A DNA stretch of 64,000 nucleotides from Oceaniglobus indicus (GCF_002751875.1 NZ_NMZM01000002.1:474586-538585); one strand, 5' to 3'. Shown: positions 1-10,992, numbered from the stretch's first letter. The notes: generated by a model not told the origin, from the sequence alone. Numbers and translations are program-made.

Positions 1-747
1 TTCGTCGGTGCCACGCAGATCGACGAACTCGGTGTGATCGAGACACCGATCCTGCTGACCAACACCCTGGCCACGGGGCGGGCCATCGACGCGCTGATCG
101 CCCATACGCTGGACCATCCCGACAACGCCCGTGTCACGTCGATCAACGCGGTGGTCGGGGAAACCAACGACAGCCGCCTGAACGACATCCGCGCGCCCCG
201 CCCCACCGTGGCCGAGATGCGCGCCGCCCTGGATGCGGCGAAACCCGGCCCCGTGGCCGAGGGTGCGGTGGGGGCGGGCACCGGCACCGTGGCGTTCGGG
301 CTGAAGGGCGGGATCGGCACGTCGTCGCGGGTGGTCGACGGGTTCACGGTCGGCGTTCTGGTGCAGTCGAACTTTGGTGGCGATCTGCGGATCGACGGGC
401 GGCCCGTGTCACAGGGTGCCGACGCGGACGGTTCGATCGTCATCATCTGCGCCACCGATGCCCCGCTGGACGCCCGCCGCCTGAAACGTCTGGCGCGGCG
501 TTGCTTTGGCGGGCTGGCGCGCACCGGCGCTGCGCTCAGCCATGGGTCGGGCGATTACGCGCTGGCGTTTTCCACCGCGAAAGAAGGCGCTCTGCTGGAC
601 GATGCCGCATGCTCGCCCCTGTTCGTGGCGGCGATGGACACGACGCAGCAGGCGATCCTGAATTCGCTGCTGATGGCTGGGCCGATGGATGGCTATGACG
701 CCGGCAAGGATCGACCGTCGCACGTTCCTGCGCTGGTGGTGCCGTGA
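1..747 (+). CDS. P1-family (DmpA-type, S58) aminopeptidase, 5' end outside window
   Basis: The frame is open from base 1, so the start lies outside the window; 248 residues are visible. The DmpA family are self-cleaving hydrolases with an Ntn-like fold that release N-terminal D- or L-residues from small peptides and amides. The visible part has the typical GGIGTSSR stretch, the VLVQSNFGG motif and the autoprocessing site ADGSIV, whose Ser (codon 433-435) would be both the cleavage point and the N-terminal nucleophile of the beta chain. The downstream TDAPLDARRLKRLARR stretch also fits the family. The stop overlaps the GTG start of the next gene (GTGA). The neighbours are D-amino acid and D-peptide hydrolases, which supports a role on D-residue peptides. 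The family is clear; the substrate is not. Confidence 0.87.
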   Translation, partial: FVGATQIDELGVIETPILLTNTLATGRAIDALIAHTLDHPDNARVTSINAVVGETNDSRLNDIRAPRPTVAEMRAALDAAKPGPVAEGAVGAGTGTVAFGLKGGIGTSSRVVDGFTVGVLVQSNFGGDLRIDGRPVSQGADADGSIVIICATDAPLDARRLKRLARRCFGGLARTGAALSHGSGDYALAFSTAKEGALLDDAACSPLFVAAMDTTQQAILNSLLMAGPMDGYDAGKDRPSHVPALVVP

Positions 748-1373
748 CGGTCGGTATCGCCGCCTTCGGCCCCGGTGCCGGGGCGGCGGTTGTGGCGGGC
801 TGGAACGCAGCGGAAACCGGCGTCACCGGTGATATCGGCGGTTTCGCCGTTTTCACCGCCATCCTGCCCCAAGCGGGGCCGTTGTCGGTTCAGTGCCAGC
901 GCGGCGGGCTGACCGCGGTCCGCGCGGCATGGGGCGATGTTCTGGGCCTGATGCTGCGGGCGCCGGTGGCGGCGGTGATCACATCCGGACCCGACCGCGC
1001 GGTGCCCCTGTCGCAATTCCTGGCGGCATCGCACAACGGCCTTGTGACGGGCCACCGGCGGCCGGACCGCGCCGGGGCCGATGGCGTGCCCGTCAACATC
1101 GCGGCCCTGCGCCTGTTGGATGCCGGCGCGACACCGGACGATGCCGTGAGACAAGTGACCGACGCCAACCCCGATATCGACGCGGGCCTGATCGCGGTGA
1201 CCGCGAAGGCCGTGGCGCTGGCCGACACGGCCCTGGTGATGCACCGCCGCGACCGGGGCCGCGCATTGATCCGCCACCCCGACCGCGGGCTGGCCGTGCT
1301 GCACAATTCGATCCAGCCGCAGGCGGGGTACGCCGAACGGATCGCACAGGCGGGCATGACCGCGTTCAGCTGA
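744..1373 (+). CDS. Uncharacterised protein coupled to the P1 peptidase
   Basis: This 209-residue protein starts at a GTG overlapping the peptidase stop by four bases, so the two are probably translationally coupled. There is no signal peptide or clear membrane helix. It is Gly/Ala-rich, with an N-terminal AAFGPGAGAAVVAGW stretch and a later segment LRLLDAGATPDDAVRQVT. The second segment recalls the DUF1028-like Ntn-hydrolase style, but I see no defining active-site motif. I think it may belong to one of the DUFs seen next to amidohydrolases in Rhodobacterales, possibly DUF6963, but that is memory only. The 3' end overlaps the convergent deacylase gene by eight bases. Coupling suggests a job in the same peptide or D-amino acid pathway. 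Confidence 0.6.
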   Translation: MTVGIAAFGPGAGAAVVAGWNAAETGVTGDIGGFAVFTAILPQAGPLSVQCQRGGLTAVRAAWGDVLGLMLRAPVAAVITSGPDRAVPLSQFLAASHNGLVTGHRRPDRAGADGVPVNIAALRLLDAGATPDDAVRQVTDANPDIDAGLIAVTAKAVALADTALVMHRRDRGRALIRHPDRGLAVLHNSIQPQAGYAERIAQAGMTAFS

Positions 1374-2826
1374 ACGCCTTCGCCGTCAGATCCGCATTGC
1401 GCAGGACACGTCCGCCCCGCGCGCCGGTTGTCACACCGTCGCGGCAGGCCTCGACCCCGTTGACCCAGACCGCCCTGATGCCGGCGGCCGCGCGGGTCGG
1501 TTCGGCGAAATCCGCCATGTCCGCGATCCTGGTGGCATCGAACAGAACCATGTCCGCGAACGCGCCCTCGCGCAGCACGCCGCGCCCGGTCAGGCCGAAC
1601 CGCGCGGCGGGCAGCGATGTCATGCGGCGCAGCGCCTCGGGCAGACCGAACAGGCCGACATCGCGCACATAATGGCCCAGAACGCGCGGGAACGTGCCCC
1701 ACAGGCGCGGATGCGGGCGCACGTCATGGGGCAGACCGTCGGACCCCACCATCGTCATGGGAAACTGCAGCACCCGGCGCACGTCTTCCTCGGCCATGGA
1801 GAAATAGACCGCTCCGGCCGGTTGCAGACGCGCCACGGCCTCGACCCGGCTGCACGCCATTTCGGCGGCAATATCCGACAATTCCCGCCCGGCCAGATCG
1901 GGGCGGGGTTTCGACCACGTGATGATGATGCGGTCCACCTCGGTCGCGCGTTTCGCTTCCAGCACGGTGGACGACGCGTTGTAGGGATAGACGTCCAGCG
2001 TCACCGGTTGTTCGGCCGCCCGCGCGGCGATCACCGGCAGGGTTTCGGCGGTGCGCCCCCGGTTGCGCGCATCCGTGACCTTGTGATGCGACAGGACGAC
2101 GGGTACGTCGGCACCGCGCCCGATCTCGAACGCCTCTTCCATGGCGTCCAGCACGCCGTCGGCCTCGTCCCGCAGATGCGTGGTATAAACGCCGTTGAAA
2201 CGCGCCAGAGGTTCGGCAACCTGCAGGATCTCGACGGTCGAGGCCGCGTTGGCCGGTTCGTAATACAACCCCGTCGACAACCCGATGGCCCCGTCGTCCA
2301 AAGCCCGGTCCAGCAGATCGCGCATCGCCCGCGCCTCGGGCCCCATTGCGGCACGATCCAGCCGGTCCATCGTCGCCAGGCGCAAGGTGGAATGGCCGAC
2401 AAGACCCACCATGTTCACGACGGGTCCGGCATCGGCCACCGCCGACAGGTAATCGGCGTAGCGCGCGAACAGATCCCCCGGCCCCCGTGCGATCAGGTCC
2501 AGCGGCGGCACCACCCCGCCCGACCCGGGCAGCGGCGCCAGCGAGATGCCGCAGTTGCCGACCACCACGCAGGTCACCCCCTGCGTCAGCTTGGCCGCCA
2601 TGTCGGTGGCCAGAATGGCGCGGTCGTCATGGGTGTGCACGTCGATGAAACCGGGCGACAGGGCCAGGCCGGTGCCGTCGATCTCGCGCTCCGCAGGGGC
2701 CGTGATGGTGTCGTCGATCCGCGCGATCCGGCCGTTGGCCACCGCCAGGCTTGCCGTGCGCCCCTCGGCCCCCGTGCCGTCGTGCAGGGTGACATCGTGC
2801 ACGACCAAATCGAACCGGCCGCTCAT
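1366..2826 (-). CDS. N-acyl-D-amino-acid deacylase (D-aminoacylase) family amidohydrolase
   Basis: This 486-residue amidohydrolase-superfamily enzyme should remove the N-acyl group from N-acyl-D-amino acids. Metal-site motifs are visible: DVHTHDD around residues 62-68, VVGNCGIS with the bridging Cys near residue 93, a THLRDEADG stretch and VVLSHHKV. The C-terminal part (VVLFDATRIADMADFAEPTRAA, shortened here) shows the usual return of the small beta domain. Its length matches the family (about 480-500). It starts with an ATGA overlap after the gamma-glutamyl hydrolase gene, so the two form an operon. Together with the P1 peptidase and the M55 aminopeptidase it forms a D-residue scavenging set. 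Hydantoinase-like enzymes are excluded by the GNCG motif. Confidence 0.9.
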   Translation of the reverse strand: MSGRFDLVVHDVTLHDGTGAEGRTASLAVANGRIARIDDTITAPAEREIDGTGLALSPGFIDVHTHDDRAILATDMAAKLTQGVTCVVVGNCGISLAPLPGSGGVVPPLDLIARGPGDLFARYADYLSAVADAGPVVNMVGLVGHSTLRLATMDRLDRAAMGPEARAMRDLLDRALDDGAIGLSTGLYYEPANAASTVEILQVAEPLARFNGVYTTHLRDEADGVLDAMEEAFEIGRGADVPVVLSHHKVTDARNRGRTAETLPVIAARAAEQPVTLDVYPYNASSTVLEAKRATEVDRIIITWSKPRPDLAGRELSDIAAEMACSRVEAVARLQPAGAVYFSMAEEDVRRVLQFPMTMVGSDGLPHDVRPHPRLWGTFPRVLGHYVRDVGLFGLPEALRRMTSLPAARFGLTGRGVLREGAFADMVLFDATRIADMADFAEPTRAAAGIRAVWVNGVEACRDGVTTGARGGRVLRNADLTAKAFS

Positions 2827-3572
2827 GATGCGCGCCGGCGGACGCGCGCCGGATCCGCGGCGTCAACCAATCCCCGGAACAGGGCCAGTTGCAGCGGATC
2901 GGTGGCGAAATCGGCCTCGGGGTGCCACTGAACGCCCAGGACAAAGGGATGCGCCGTCGACTCCACCGCCTCGATCGTGCCGTCATCGGCGGTGGCTGTC
3001 ACGCGCAGACCTGGGGCCAGCGTGCGGATCGCCTGGTGATGCGACGACGATACCGTGATCGTGTCGCGTCCCAGCACGGCCGAAAGGATGGACTCGCGGC
3101 CGACCGTCACCCGCTCGCGCGCCCAGAAGGCGCCTGTCGCGCGATCCGCGCGGTGCAGCGCGCCGGGATCGGCGATATGTTCGTGCAGGGTGCCGCCCAT
3201 CGCCACGTTCAGCACCTGAATGCCGCGACAGATGAACAGCGCCGGCACGTCGCCGCGCGCCAGAAGCGCCCGCGTCAGGCCGATCTCGGCCCTGTCCCTG
3301 TCGGGACAGACGGTGCCAAGCGACGGGTGCGCGCCATCACCACCGTAAAGCGCCGGGTCCAGGTCGCCGCCACCGGTGAACACGATGCCGTCCAGTGCGT
3401 CCAGCCAGCGGTCGGGGTGTGGCTCGTCTCCGGGCAGGATCACAGGGGCGCCACCGGCCGCGCGCACGGCATCCACATAGGTGGCCGCGACAAGGTAATG
3501 TGCATCGTCGGGCGGATTGATCACGACTTTTTCCTGCCGTCCGTAACTGGTCAGGCCGATCAGCGGAACCAT
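2823..3572 (-). CDS. Gamma-glutamyl-gamma-aminobutyrate hydrolase-like (class I glutamine amidotransferase fold)
   Basis: This 249-residue PuuD-like hydrolase belongs to the class I amidotransferase superfamily and cleaves gamma-glutamyl amides. The nucleophile elbow reads ALFICRGIQ with Cys115, the His/Glu pair is in VQWHPEAD (His217, Glu219), and TGGGDLDP near residue 66 is typical of this subfamily. I chose the ATG at 3572 because a strong GGGGAGG ribosome site lies just upstream and the protein then begins MVPLIGLTSYG, as in the family. A start 27 bases further upstream is possible but unneeded. The stop overlaps the start of the D-aminoacylase gene. The exact gamma-glutamyl substrate cannot be read from the sequence. 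Confidence 0.9.
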   Translation of the reverse strand: MVPLIGLTSYGRQEKVVINPPDDAHYLVAATYVDAVRAAGGAPVILPGDEPHPDRWLDALDGIVFTGGGDLDPALYGGDGAHPSLGTVCPDRDRAEIGLTRALLARGDVPALFICRGIQVLNVAMGGTLHEHIADPGALHRADRATGAFWARERVTVGRESILSAVLGRDTITVSSSHHQAIRTLAPGLRVTATADDGTIEAVESTAHPFVLGVQWHPEADFATDPLQLALFRGLVDAADPARVRRRAS

Positions 3573-3704
3573 CGCATCCTCCCCGGTTGCACCTGCCAAG
3601 TGCTAGCGAAACCGGTTTTCTGCGTCAAACCGCATCATGCATCCTCTGGCCCGTCGGCGGCCGCCGCGCTATCACTTTGGCGAGTCCGACAGGGAGCATG
3701 GGTC

Positions 3705-4499
3705 GTGAAAGTCTATATCAGCGTCGACATCGAAGGCATTGCGGGCATCTCCCACTGGGATGAGGCCCTGGACAATGGATCGGACTATGCCACCTTCCGC
3801 ACCTTCATGACGAACGAGGCATTGGCCGCCATCGAAGGCGCGCGGGCCGGTGGTGCGACCCGGATCGTGCTGCGCGATGCCCATGAAACGGGCCGCAACA
3901 TGGATATCGCCCGCATCCCCGACGATGTGACCCTGATCCGCGGCTGGTCGGGCCACCCGTTCAAGATGATCCAGCATCTCGACGACAGTTTCGCGGCGCT
4001 GGTGATGATCGGCTGGCACGGTGCCGCCGGCAATGGCGGCAACCCGCTGGCCCACACCATGACGGGCCGCTTCGCCGATATCACGCTGAACGGCGAGCCG
4101 ATGTCCGAATTCCTGATCCACGCCCATCTTGCCGCCACCTGCCGGGTGCCGGTCGTGTTCCTTGCCGGCGACGACGCGATCTGCACCCAGGCGCGCGCGC
4201 TCAACCCCGCCATGGGAACGGTGGCGACCAAGACCGGCCACGGCGCATCGATCACCGGCATCACCCCCGCGCGGTCGTGCCGGTTGATCGCCGATGGCGT
4301 CGCCGCCGCGCTGCAATCCAACCTGCGCGATCATGCCCTGCCCCAGGCCGACACCTATGTCATGGACCTGCGGTTCACCCATCCGCACCTGGCCCATGCC
4401 AAATCCTATTACCCCGGCGCCCGGATGATCGCCGATGACACGCTGCGGTTCGAACACGACGACATCTACGAGATCGCCCGCGCCCTGGGCTTCATGTGA
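3705..4499 (+). CDS. M55 family D-aminopeptidase (DppA-like)
   Basis: This 264-residue protein begins at a GTG preceded by AGGGAG. The frame stays open far upstream, but that part is the shadow of the opposite gene. M55 enzymes are zinc D-aminopeptidases that form decamers. The metal ligands known from Bacillus DppA all align: Asp8 and Glu10 in VDIEG, His60 in RDAHE, His105 in GWHG and Glu135 in NGEPMSEF. The AHTMTG motif containing His117 is also present. Length is normal for the family. It is divergent from the PuuD-like/D-aminoacylase operon (133 bases between starts), so the two may share regulation. A role in hydrolysing D-amino acid peptides, for example from peptidoglycan, is inferred from family and neighbours. 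Confidence 0.93.
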   Translation: MKVYISVDIEGIAGISHWDEALDNGSDYATFRTFMTNEALAAIEGARAGGATRIVLRDAHETGRNMDIARIPDDVTLIRGWSGHPFKMIQHLDDSFAALVMIGWHGAAGNGGNPLAHTMTGRFADITLNGEPMSEFLIHAHLAATCRVPVVFLAGDDAICTQARALNPAMGTVATKTGHGASITGITPARSCRLIADGVAAALQSNLRDHALPQADTYVMDLRFTHPHLAHAKSYYPGARMIADDTLRFEHDDIYEIARALGFM

Positions 4500-4522
4500 A
4501 AGTCGCGCCATGCCGCGTCTGA

Positions 4523-6034
<1,512 letters not shown>

Positions 6035-6043
6035 TCGGCTGAT

Positions 6044-6076
6044 ACAGGTCGCCGCCGCCGGCGCTTGGCGACCTGT
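6044..6076. terminator. Hairpin between convergent gdhA and HD-domain gene
   Basis: ACAGGTCGCC at 6044-6053 pairs perfectly with GGCGACCTGT at 6067-6076 around a 13-base GC-rich loop. There is no T-run on either side, so this may be a Rho-assisted or bidirectional 3'-end structure rather than a classic intrinsic terminator. Confidence 0.5.
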
Positions 6077-6090
6077 CCCTGTGCCGGACG

Positions 6091-6681
6091 CTAGAGCGCG
6101 GACAGAAGCGCATCGTGACGGGCGGTGAACTCCGCCCGCACGATCACCGGCGCGCGCAACACGATCTCCAGTCCAGCGATCATTGCCGGATCGGGCCGTC
6201 CGAAAAAGCGGGTGCTCTCGGTCTCGGAAAATCCGGCGATCCGGGTCGCTTCCATCCAGGCGCTGATCCGGTCGGCCTTCTTGATCCGCGACTTCACCGT
6301 CTTGGGGATCTGCGCCGGCAGGCCGAACCGCAGGTGGATGGCCGCCATCAACCGGTCGTCCAGCGCGCCGTATCCCGGCCCCACCGCCGCCTTCACCGGT
6401 GAAATCATGTCGCCGATGACGTATTCCGGCGCATCGTGCAGCAATGCCGCCAGCCGCCATTTCGCCGGTGCGGCGGGTTCCAGGCGCGCAAACAGCGTTT
6501 CCACCAGCAGCGAATGTTCGGCCACCGAATAGGCATAATCGCCCCGTGTCTGCCCGTTCCAGCGGGCGACGAAGGCCAGACCGTGGGCGATATCCTCGAT
6601 CTCGATATCCATGGGCGTCGGGTCCAGCAGGTCCAGCCGGCGGCCCGACAGCATCCGTTGCCACGCGCGTGGTTGTTTCAT
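6091..6681 (-). CDS. HD-domain hydrolase (YfbR/5'-deoxynucleotidase-like)
   Basis: This 196-residue HD-superfamily phosphohydrolase resembles YfbR-type 5'-deoxynucleotidases that dephosphorylate dNMPs. It has an N-terminal [13 protein letters not shown] segment, the metal His in [10 protein letters not shown], the HD pair in [19 protein letters not shown] and a later Asp-containing KKADRISAW segment. The ATG at 6681 is preceded by CAGGAGGGGACG, a strong ribosome site. The gene is convergent with gdhA and divergent from ahcY, with about 110 bases between the starts. The precise nucleotide substrate is inferred only from the family. Confidence 0.85.
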   Translation of the reverse strand: MKQPRAWQRMLSGRRLDLLDPTPMDIEIEDIAHGLAFVARWNGQTRGDYAYSVAEHSLLVETLFARLEPAAPAKWRLAALLHDAPEYVIGDMISPVKAAVGPGYGALDDRLMAAIHLRFGLPAQIPKTVKSRIKKADRISAWMEATRIAGFSETESTRFFGRPDPAMIAGLEIVLRAPVIVRAEFTARHDALLSAL

Positions 6682-6791
6682 CGTCCCCTCCTGACGTCTG
6701 GCCGCGTCATGCCGGGTGTCGCGCATTGCCGCAAGGCCATTGCGGTGCTACCTCCCCCGCAACATCGCATTCACCCGAGGAGTCTGGCATC

Positions 6792-8186
6792 ATGGCCAAG
6801 GATTACATCGTCAAGGATATCGCGCTGGCCGCCTATGGCCGCAAGGAACTGGACATTGCCGAAACGGAAATGCCGGGGCTGATGGCGCTGCGTGCGGAAT
6901 ACGGCGACAGCAAGCCGCTGAAGGGTGCGCGCATTGCCGGATCGCTGCACATGACGATCCAGACGGCGGTGCTGATCGAAACGCTGGTGGCGCTGGGCGC
7001 CGATGTGCGCTGGGCGTCGTGTAACATCTTTTCGACCCAGGATCACGCGGCGGCGGCGATTGCCGAATCCGGCGTGCCGGTGTTCGCGATCAAGGGCGAA
7101 ACGCTGGAAGAATATTGGGCCTATGCCGACCGTATCTTCGATTTCCCCGATGGCACCTGCAACCTGATCCTGGACGATGGCGGCGACGCGACGATGTATA
7201 TCCTGATCGGCGCCCGGGTCGAAGCCGGCGAGGACGATCTGATCGCCGTGCCGAAATCGGAAGAGGAAGTCGCCCTGTTCGCCCAGATCCGCAAGCGCAT
7301 CGCGCAAAGCCCCGGCTGGTTCGCGACACAGCGCGACGCGATCAAGGGCGTGTCGGAAGAAACCACCACCGGCGTGCATCGCCTGTATGAGCTGGTCAAG
7401 CAGGGGCAACTGCCGTTCCCGGCGATCAACGTCAACGATTCGGTCACCAAGTCGAAGTTCGACAACAAGTACGGCTGCCGCGAATCCCTGGTCGACGGGA
7501 TCCGTCGGGCCACCGACACGATGATGGCGGGCAAGGTCGCCGTGGTCATGGGATACGGCGATGTCGGCAAGGGATCGGCGGCGTCGCTGTCGGGTGCCGG
7601 CGCGCGCGTCAAGGTGACCGAGGTCGATCCGATCTGCGCGCTTCAGGCGGCGATGGACGGATACGAGGTGGTCCTGCTGGAAGACGTGCTGGCCACTGCC
7701 GACATCTTCATCACCACCACCGGCAACAAGGACGTGATCCGCATCGAGCATATGCGCGAGATGAAGGATATGGCCATCATCGGCAACATCGGCCACTTCG
7801 ACAATGAAATCCAGGTTGCCGCGCTGAAGAACCACAAGTGGACCAACATCAAGGAACAGGTCGACATGATCGAGATGCCGAACGGGCATCGGTTGATCCT
7901 GCTGTCCGAAGGGCGTCTGCTGAACCTCGGCAATGCGACGGGCCATCCGTCGTTCGTGATGTCGGCGTCATTCACCAACCAGGTGCTGGCGCAGATCGAA
8001 CTGTGGACCAAGGGCGATGAGTACAAGAACCAGGTCTATATCCTGCCCAAGCACCTGGATGAAAAGGTCGCGCGCCTGCACTTGGACCGGATCGGCGTCA
8101 AGCTGACCAAGCTGGACCCGGAACAGGCGGCCTATATCGGCGTGTCGCCGGACGGGCCGTTCAAGCCCGAACATTACCGCTATTGA
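6792..8186 (+). CDS. ahcY: Adenosylhomocysteinase
   Basis: S-adenosylhomocysteine hydrolase of 464 residues splits the methylation by-product SAH into adenosine and homocysteine in the activated methyl cycle. The sequence has the substrate loop [12 protein letters not shown], the [17 protein letters not shown] block, the NAD-binding [15 protein letters not shown] motif, [10 protein letters not shown] and the conserved C-terminus ending [10 protein letters not shown]. Length matches bacterial AhcY with the approximately 40-residue insert. The start is supported by CGAGGAG about eight bases upstream. I looked for an SAH riboswitch in the 110-base leader and did not see one. A strong terminator follows. 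Confidence 0.98.
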   Translation: MAKDYIVKDIALAAYGRKELDIAETEMPGLMALRAEYGDSKPLKGARIAGSLHMTIQTAVLIETLVALGADVRWASCNIFSTQDHAAAAIAESGVPVFAIKGETLEEYWAYADRIFDFPDGTCNLILDDGGDATMYILIGARVEAGEDDLIAVPKSEEEVALFAQIRKRIAQSPGWFATQRDAIKGVSEETTTGVHRLYELVKQGQLPFPAINVNDSVTKSKFDNKYGCRESLVDGIRRATDTMMAGKVAVVMGYGDVGKGSAASLSGAGARVKVTEVDPICALQAAMDGYEVVLLEDVLATADIFITTTGNKDVIRIEHMREMKDMAIIGNIGHFDNEIQVAALKNHKWTNIKEQVDMIEMPNGHRLILLSEGRLLNLGNATGHPSFVMSASFTNQVLAQIELWTKGDEYKNQVYILPKHLDEKVARLHLDRIGVKLTKLDPEQAAYIGVSPDGPFKPEHYRY

Positions 8187-8190
8187 TCGG

Positions 8191-8222
8191 ATCGCCGCCG
8201 GGTCATCCCGGCGGCGATTTTC
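8191..8222 (+). terminator. Rho-independent terminator after ahcY
   Basis: A perfect 12-bp stem ATCGCCGCCGGG / CCCGGCGGCGAT with a TCAT loop is followed by TTTTCATTT, five bases after the ahcY stop. It also overlaps the 3' side of the convergent tpm gene. Confidence 0.9.
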
Positions 8223-8859
8223 ATTTCGGGCTCAGCAGCCAGGCGGTTTGGGTGGCGGGGATCCGTCCCTTCAGGCCGCCTGAAACCTCGGCCTGTTCCA
8301 GCAACTCGATGGAGTAGGCGTCGGAATACCGCTGTTCCACCTCGTCCGCGGTTACCGAAAACGGCGGCCCGTCCATCGCATCCTGATCATAGGTCAACGT
8401 CACCAGGATCTGCGGCGCGTGCCCGCTCAGGGCGCCCAGGTGCCGGGCATACCGCAGGCGCATGTCGTCGGGCAGGGCAATCAGGGCCGCCCGGTCGAAC
8501 ACGGCATCGACCGGGCCGATATCGCCGGCCTTTAGCGCGAAGATGTCGCCGACATGCACGGTCAGGCGTGGACCCGACAGGCGCAACGCGCCGTCGACCA
8601 TCGTTGCTTCCGGGGTCTGTCCGAGATCGTCGAACAGCTGGCGCACGGCCTTCTCGCTCAGCTCGGCACCGACGACCCGGTATCCGTGGTCCAACAGCCA
8701 GTGGATGTCGCGGGTCTTGCCGCACATCGGAACGAAGACCGACGCGCCCGCCGCCACGGCCAGCCGGGGAAAGTGTTCGACCAGCATGGCGTTCGGCCGG
8801 TCCTGGTGAAAGCCGATCTGGCCGCTGTCCCATTTGGCGTGCCAAAATCCGTGTTCCAT
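8221..8859 (-). CDS. tpm: Thiopurine S-methyltransferase family protein
   Basis: This 212-residue class I SAM-dependent methyltransferase is close to bacterial TPMT, which methylates thiopurines and, in several bacteria, selenium or tellurium compounds. The N-terminus EHGFWHAKWDSGQIGFHQ, the SAM-binding FVPMCGKTRDI and the following GAELSEKAVRQLF are TPMT hallmarks. Length is close to the usual 215-218. It is convergent with ahcY, whose product removes the SAH inhibitor of such enzymes, but they are not in one operon. The physiological substrate is unknown. Confidence 0.9.
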   Translation of the reverse strand: MEHGFWHAKWDSGQIGFHQDRPNAMLVEHFPRLAVAAGASVFVPMCGKTRDIHWLLDHGYRVVGAELSEKAVRQLFDDLGQTPEATMVDGALRLSGPRLTVHVGDIFALKAGDIGPVDAVFDRAALIALPDDMRLRYARHLGALSGHAPQILVTLTYDQDAMDGPPFSVTADEVEQRYSDAYSIELLEQAEVSGGLKGRIPATQTAWLLSPK

Positions 8860-9019
8860 CGCCGATCCCTTTCCGTATCCTGTGCCGCCACCGCCGAAAT
8901 CGGCGTCATTTGGCCCTAACCCTACCGTTTACCCATGTTGGCGGTTGTCACAATGCCGAAGGCCGGGTTCATATGGCGCCACGCGAGACGACACTCAAAA
9001 ATGAAAAGGAGAGGGACAG

Positions 9020-9361
9020 ATGGGAAAGCGCGACGATCTGATCGAACGATATGCGGCCGACCTGCGGGACAAGTGCGGGATGACCCCCGACATGGACCTG
9101 TTGACGAAGGTGACCATCGGCTGCGGTCCGGCGATCTATGACGCCGATGCGGCGACCATCGCGGCCACCCAGCCGGGCGAGCTGGAGACGGTCAAGAACA
9201 ACTTCCTGATCCGCAAGCTGGCCCTGCCCGACAGCCCCGACCTGATGGATGCGATCCACAAGGTGATCGACATCTACGGCAAATCCGAACGCAACAAGTA
9301 TCGTGCCGTCGTCTATTACATGCTGACCAAGCATTTCGGCAAGGAAGCCATCTACGGCTGA
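9020..9361 (+). CDS. DUF2853 family protein
   Basis: This 113-residue cytosolic, largely helical protein begins MGKRDDLIERYAADL. The pattern of an N-terminal helix, a central IGCGPAIYDADAATIA stretch and the C-terminal YRAVVYYMLTKHFGK matches the DUF2853 family, whose function is unknown. The start is supported by an AAGGAGAGGGACAG ribosome site. The gene appears to be monocistronic, with its own leader of about 150 bases after the divergent tpm gene. Confidence 0.85.
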   Translation: MGKRDDLIERYAADLRDKCGMTPDMDLLTKVTIGCGPAIYDADAATIAATQPGELETVKNNFLIRKLALPDSPDLMDAIHKVIDIYGKSERNKYRAVVYYMLTKHFGKEAIYG

Positions 9362-9384
9362 CCTGCGGCGACAGGGGCGGTCTT

Positions 9385-9801
9385 CTAGGACAGGCCGCCC
9401 AGTTCGCGCACGATGTTCCACTCCGTCTCGGTCACCGGCTGTACCGACAGGCGGGGCCGTTTGACCAGGACCATGTCGGCCAGGCGCGGATCGTCCTTGC
9501 ACATGTCCAGGGTGACCGGCGTCGGCATGGGTTCGCGCGCCTTGATGTCCACGCACTCCCATTTGCCGGTGTCGTCGGTGCTGTCGGGGTGGGCCTCGGC
9601 GATCACCTCGACGATGCCGACCACCGCCTTTTCCGATTGCGAGTGATAGAAGAAGCCCAGATCGCCCACGGCCATCTCGCGCATGATGTTGCGCGCCTGA
9701 TAGTTGCGCACGCCGTCCCATTCTTCGCCGGCGTCGCCCCTGGCAACCTGATCGTCCCACGACCAGGCCGAGGGTTCGGATTTGAACAGCCAGTAACGCA
9801 T
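9385..9801 (-). CDS. EVE domain protein
   Basis: This 138-residue protein is a stand-alone EVE domain, a PUA-like fold thought to bind modified bases. The opening MRYWLFKSEP, followed by WDGVRNYQARNIMREM and GDLGFFYHSQ, is the signature of the family. The ATG at 9801 has GAGGAAAAG immediately upstream. It lies 19 bases downstream of tsaD on the same strand, so it is probably co-transcribed with that tRNA-modification gene, which suggests nucleic-acid quality control. No nuclease or restriction partner is attached. Confidence 0.92.
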   Translation of the reverse strand: MRYWLFKSEPSAWSWDDQVARGDAGEEWDGVRNYQARNIMREMAVGDLGFFYHSQSEKAVVGIVEVIAEAHPDSTDDTGKWECVDIKAREPMPTPVTLDMCKDDPRLADMVLVKRPRLSVQPVTETEWNIVRELGGLS

Positions 9802-9820
9802 CTTTTCCTCCCGACGTGGT

Positions 9821-10909
9821 TCAGGCCTTGGCGCCCTTCTTGCCGCTGCCCAGTTGCGGCGCGGCGGTTTCGTCCAGTGGCCAGCGCGGTCGCGCGGCCA
9901 GGTCCATGCCGTCAAGCAACCCCAGGCGAAACCGTTCGATCCCGACCCAGGCGATCATCGCGGCGTTGTCGGTGCACAGCGCCAGCGGCGGCGCCAGGAA
10001 CCGGGTGCCGGTGTCGGCGCACAGCGTGGTCAGACCATCGCGGATCGCGGTGTTGGCCGCAACACCTCCGGCAACGGCGAACACCGGCTGGTCCGGTTGC
10101 AGCGTCAGGTATTCGGCCAGCGCACGGCGCGATTTCTCAACCATCACGTCGCGTACCGCCTGTTGAAACCCGGCGCACAGGTCGGCACGGTCGCCGGTCC
10201 GCAGGCCGCCATGGGCCGCAATCACGTGGTCGCGTTCGCGCAACAGTGCGGTCTTCAGACCCGAAAACGACATGTCCATCCCCGCCCGGTCCAGCAACGG
10301 GCGCGGAAAGGCGAAGCGGTCGGGATCGCCCGCCAGCGCGGTGCGTTCGACCGATGGGCCGCCGGGTTGCGGCAGGGCCAGCAGGCGCGCCGTCTTGTCG
10401 AAGGCTTCGCCGGGAGCGTCGTCGATGGTGCCGCCCAGCCGGGTAAAGCGGGTGGCCGAATGGACCAGCAGAAACTGGCAATGCCCACCCGACACCAGCA
10501 GCATCAGATAGGGAAACGCCGCCATGTCCGTCAGGCGCGGCGTCAGGGCGTGACCGGCCAGATGGTTCACCCCGATCAGCGGCAGGCCCGATCCCGCCGC
10601 CAGCCCCTTGGCGCACATCACACCCGACATCACGCCGCCGATCAGCCCCGGCCCCGCCGTCACCGCGATGGCATCACAGTCGCGCAACCCGATCCCCGCA
10701 TCGGCCAAGGCCCGCTCGACGCAATGGTCCAGCTTTTCGGCGTGGGCGCGGGCGGCGATTTCCGGCACCACGCCGCCGAACCCGGCATGCAACGTCGTTT
10801 GCCCATGCACGACGGACGACAGGATGTCCGGCATCGCGCCGTGATCGTGGCGGACCACTGCGGCAGCCGTGTCGTCACAACTGCTTTCGATGCCGAGAAT
10901 GGTTGTCAT
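9821..10909 (-). CDS. tsaD: tRNA N6-adenosine threonylcarbamoyltransferase
   Basis: TsaD (362 residues) transfers threonylcarbamoyl to A37 of ANN-decoding tRNAs together with TsaB and TsaE. It has the ASKHA-fold opening [16 protein letters not shown], the metal-binding His motif VNHLAGHAL, the [13 protein letters not shown] strand and the C-terminal [15 protein letters not shown]. Length is slightly above the usual 335-360. It is divergent from hemD with 83 bases between the starts and is followed by the EVE gene. A tRNA-Thr, one of its likely substrate tRNAs, lies 4 kb away, which is probably coincidence. Confidence 0.97.
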   Translation of the reverse strand: MTTILGIESSCDDTAAAVVRHDHGAMPDILSSVVHGQTTLHAGFGGVVPEIAARAHAEKLDHCVERALADAGIGLRDCDAIAVTAGPGLIGGVMSGVMCAKGLAAGSGLPLIGVNHLAGHALTPRLTDMAAFPYLMLLVSGGHCQFLLVHSATRFTRLGGTIDDAPGEAFDKTARLLALPQPGGPSVERTALAGDPDRFAFPRPLLDRAGMDMSFSGLKTALLRERDHVIAAHGGLRTGDRADLCAGFQQAVRDVMVEKSRRALAEYLTLQPDQPVFAVAGGVAANTAIRDGLTTLCADTGTRFLAPPLALCTDNAAMIAWVGIERFRLGLLDGMDLAARPRWPLDETAAPQLGSGKKGAKA

Positions 10910-10992
10910 GGGGTGGGCCGCCGGTTGCGAGGGGGTGATGGCGCAGGTATCACTGCGGTTCAGTCACGGCAATCCTTTGAGCGGAGTCCACC

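Noticed and set aside
2889..3704. A 270-codon upstream extension of the M55 aminopeptidase
   Set aside because: It is antisense to the gamma-glutamyl hydrolase gene, and the GTG at 3705 with AGGGAG upstream gives the exact family start and metal-ligand numbering.
6682..6791. A possible SAH or SAM riboswitch before ahcY
   Set aside because: The leader is only 110 bases and I could not find the conserved core or pseudoknot of any SAH/SAM class.
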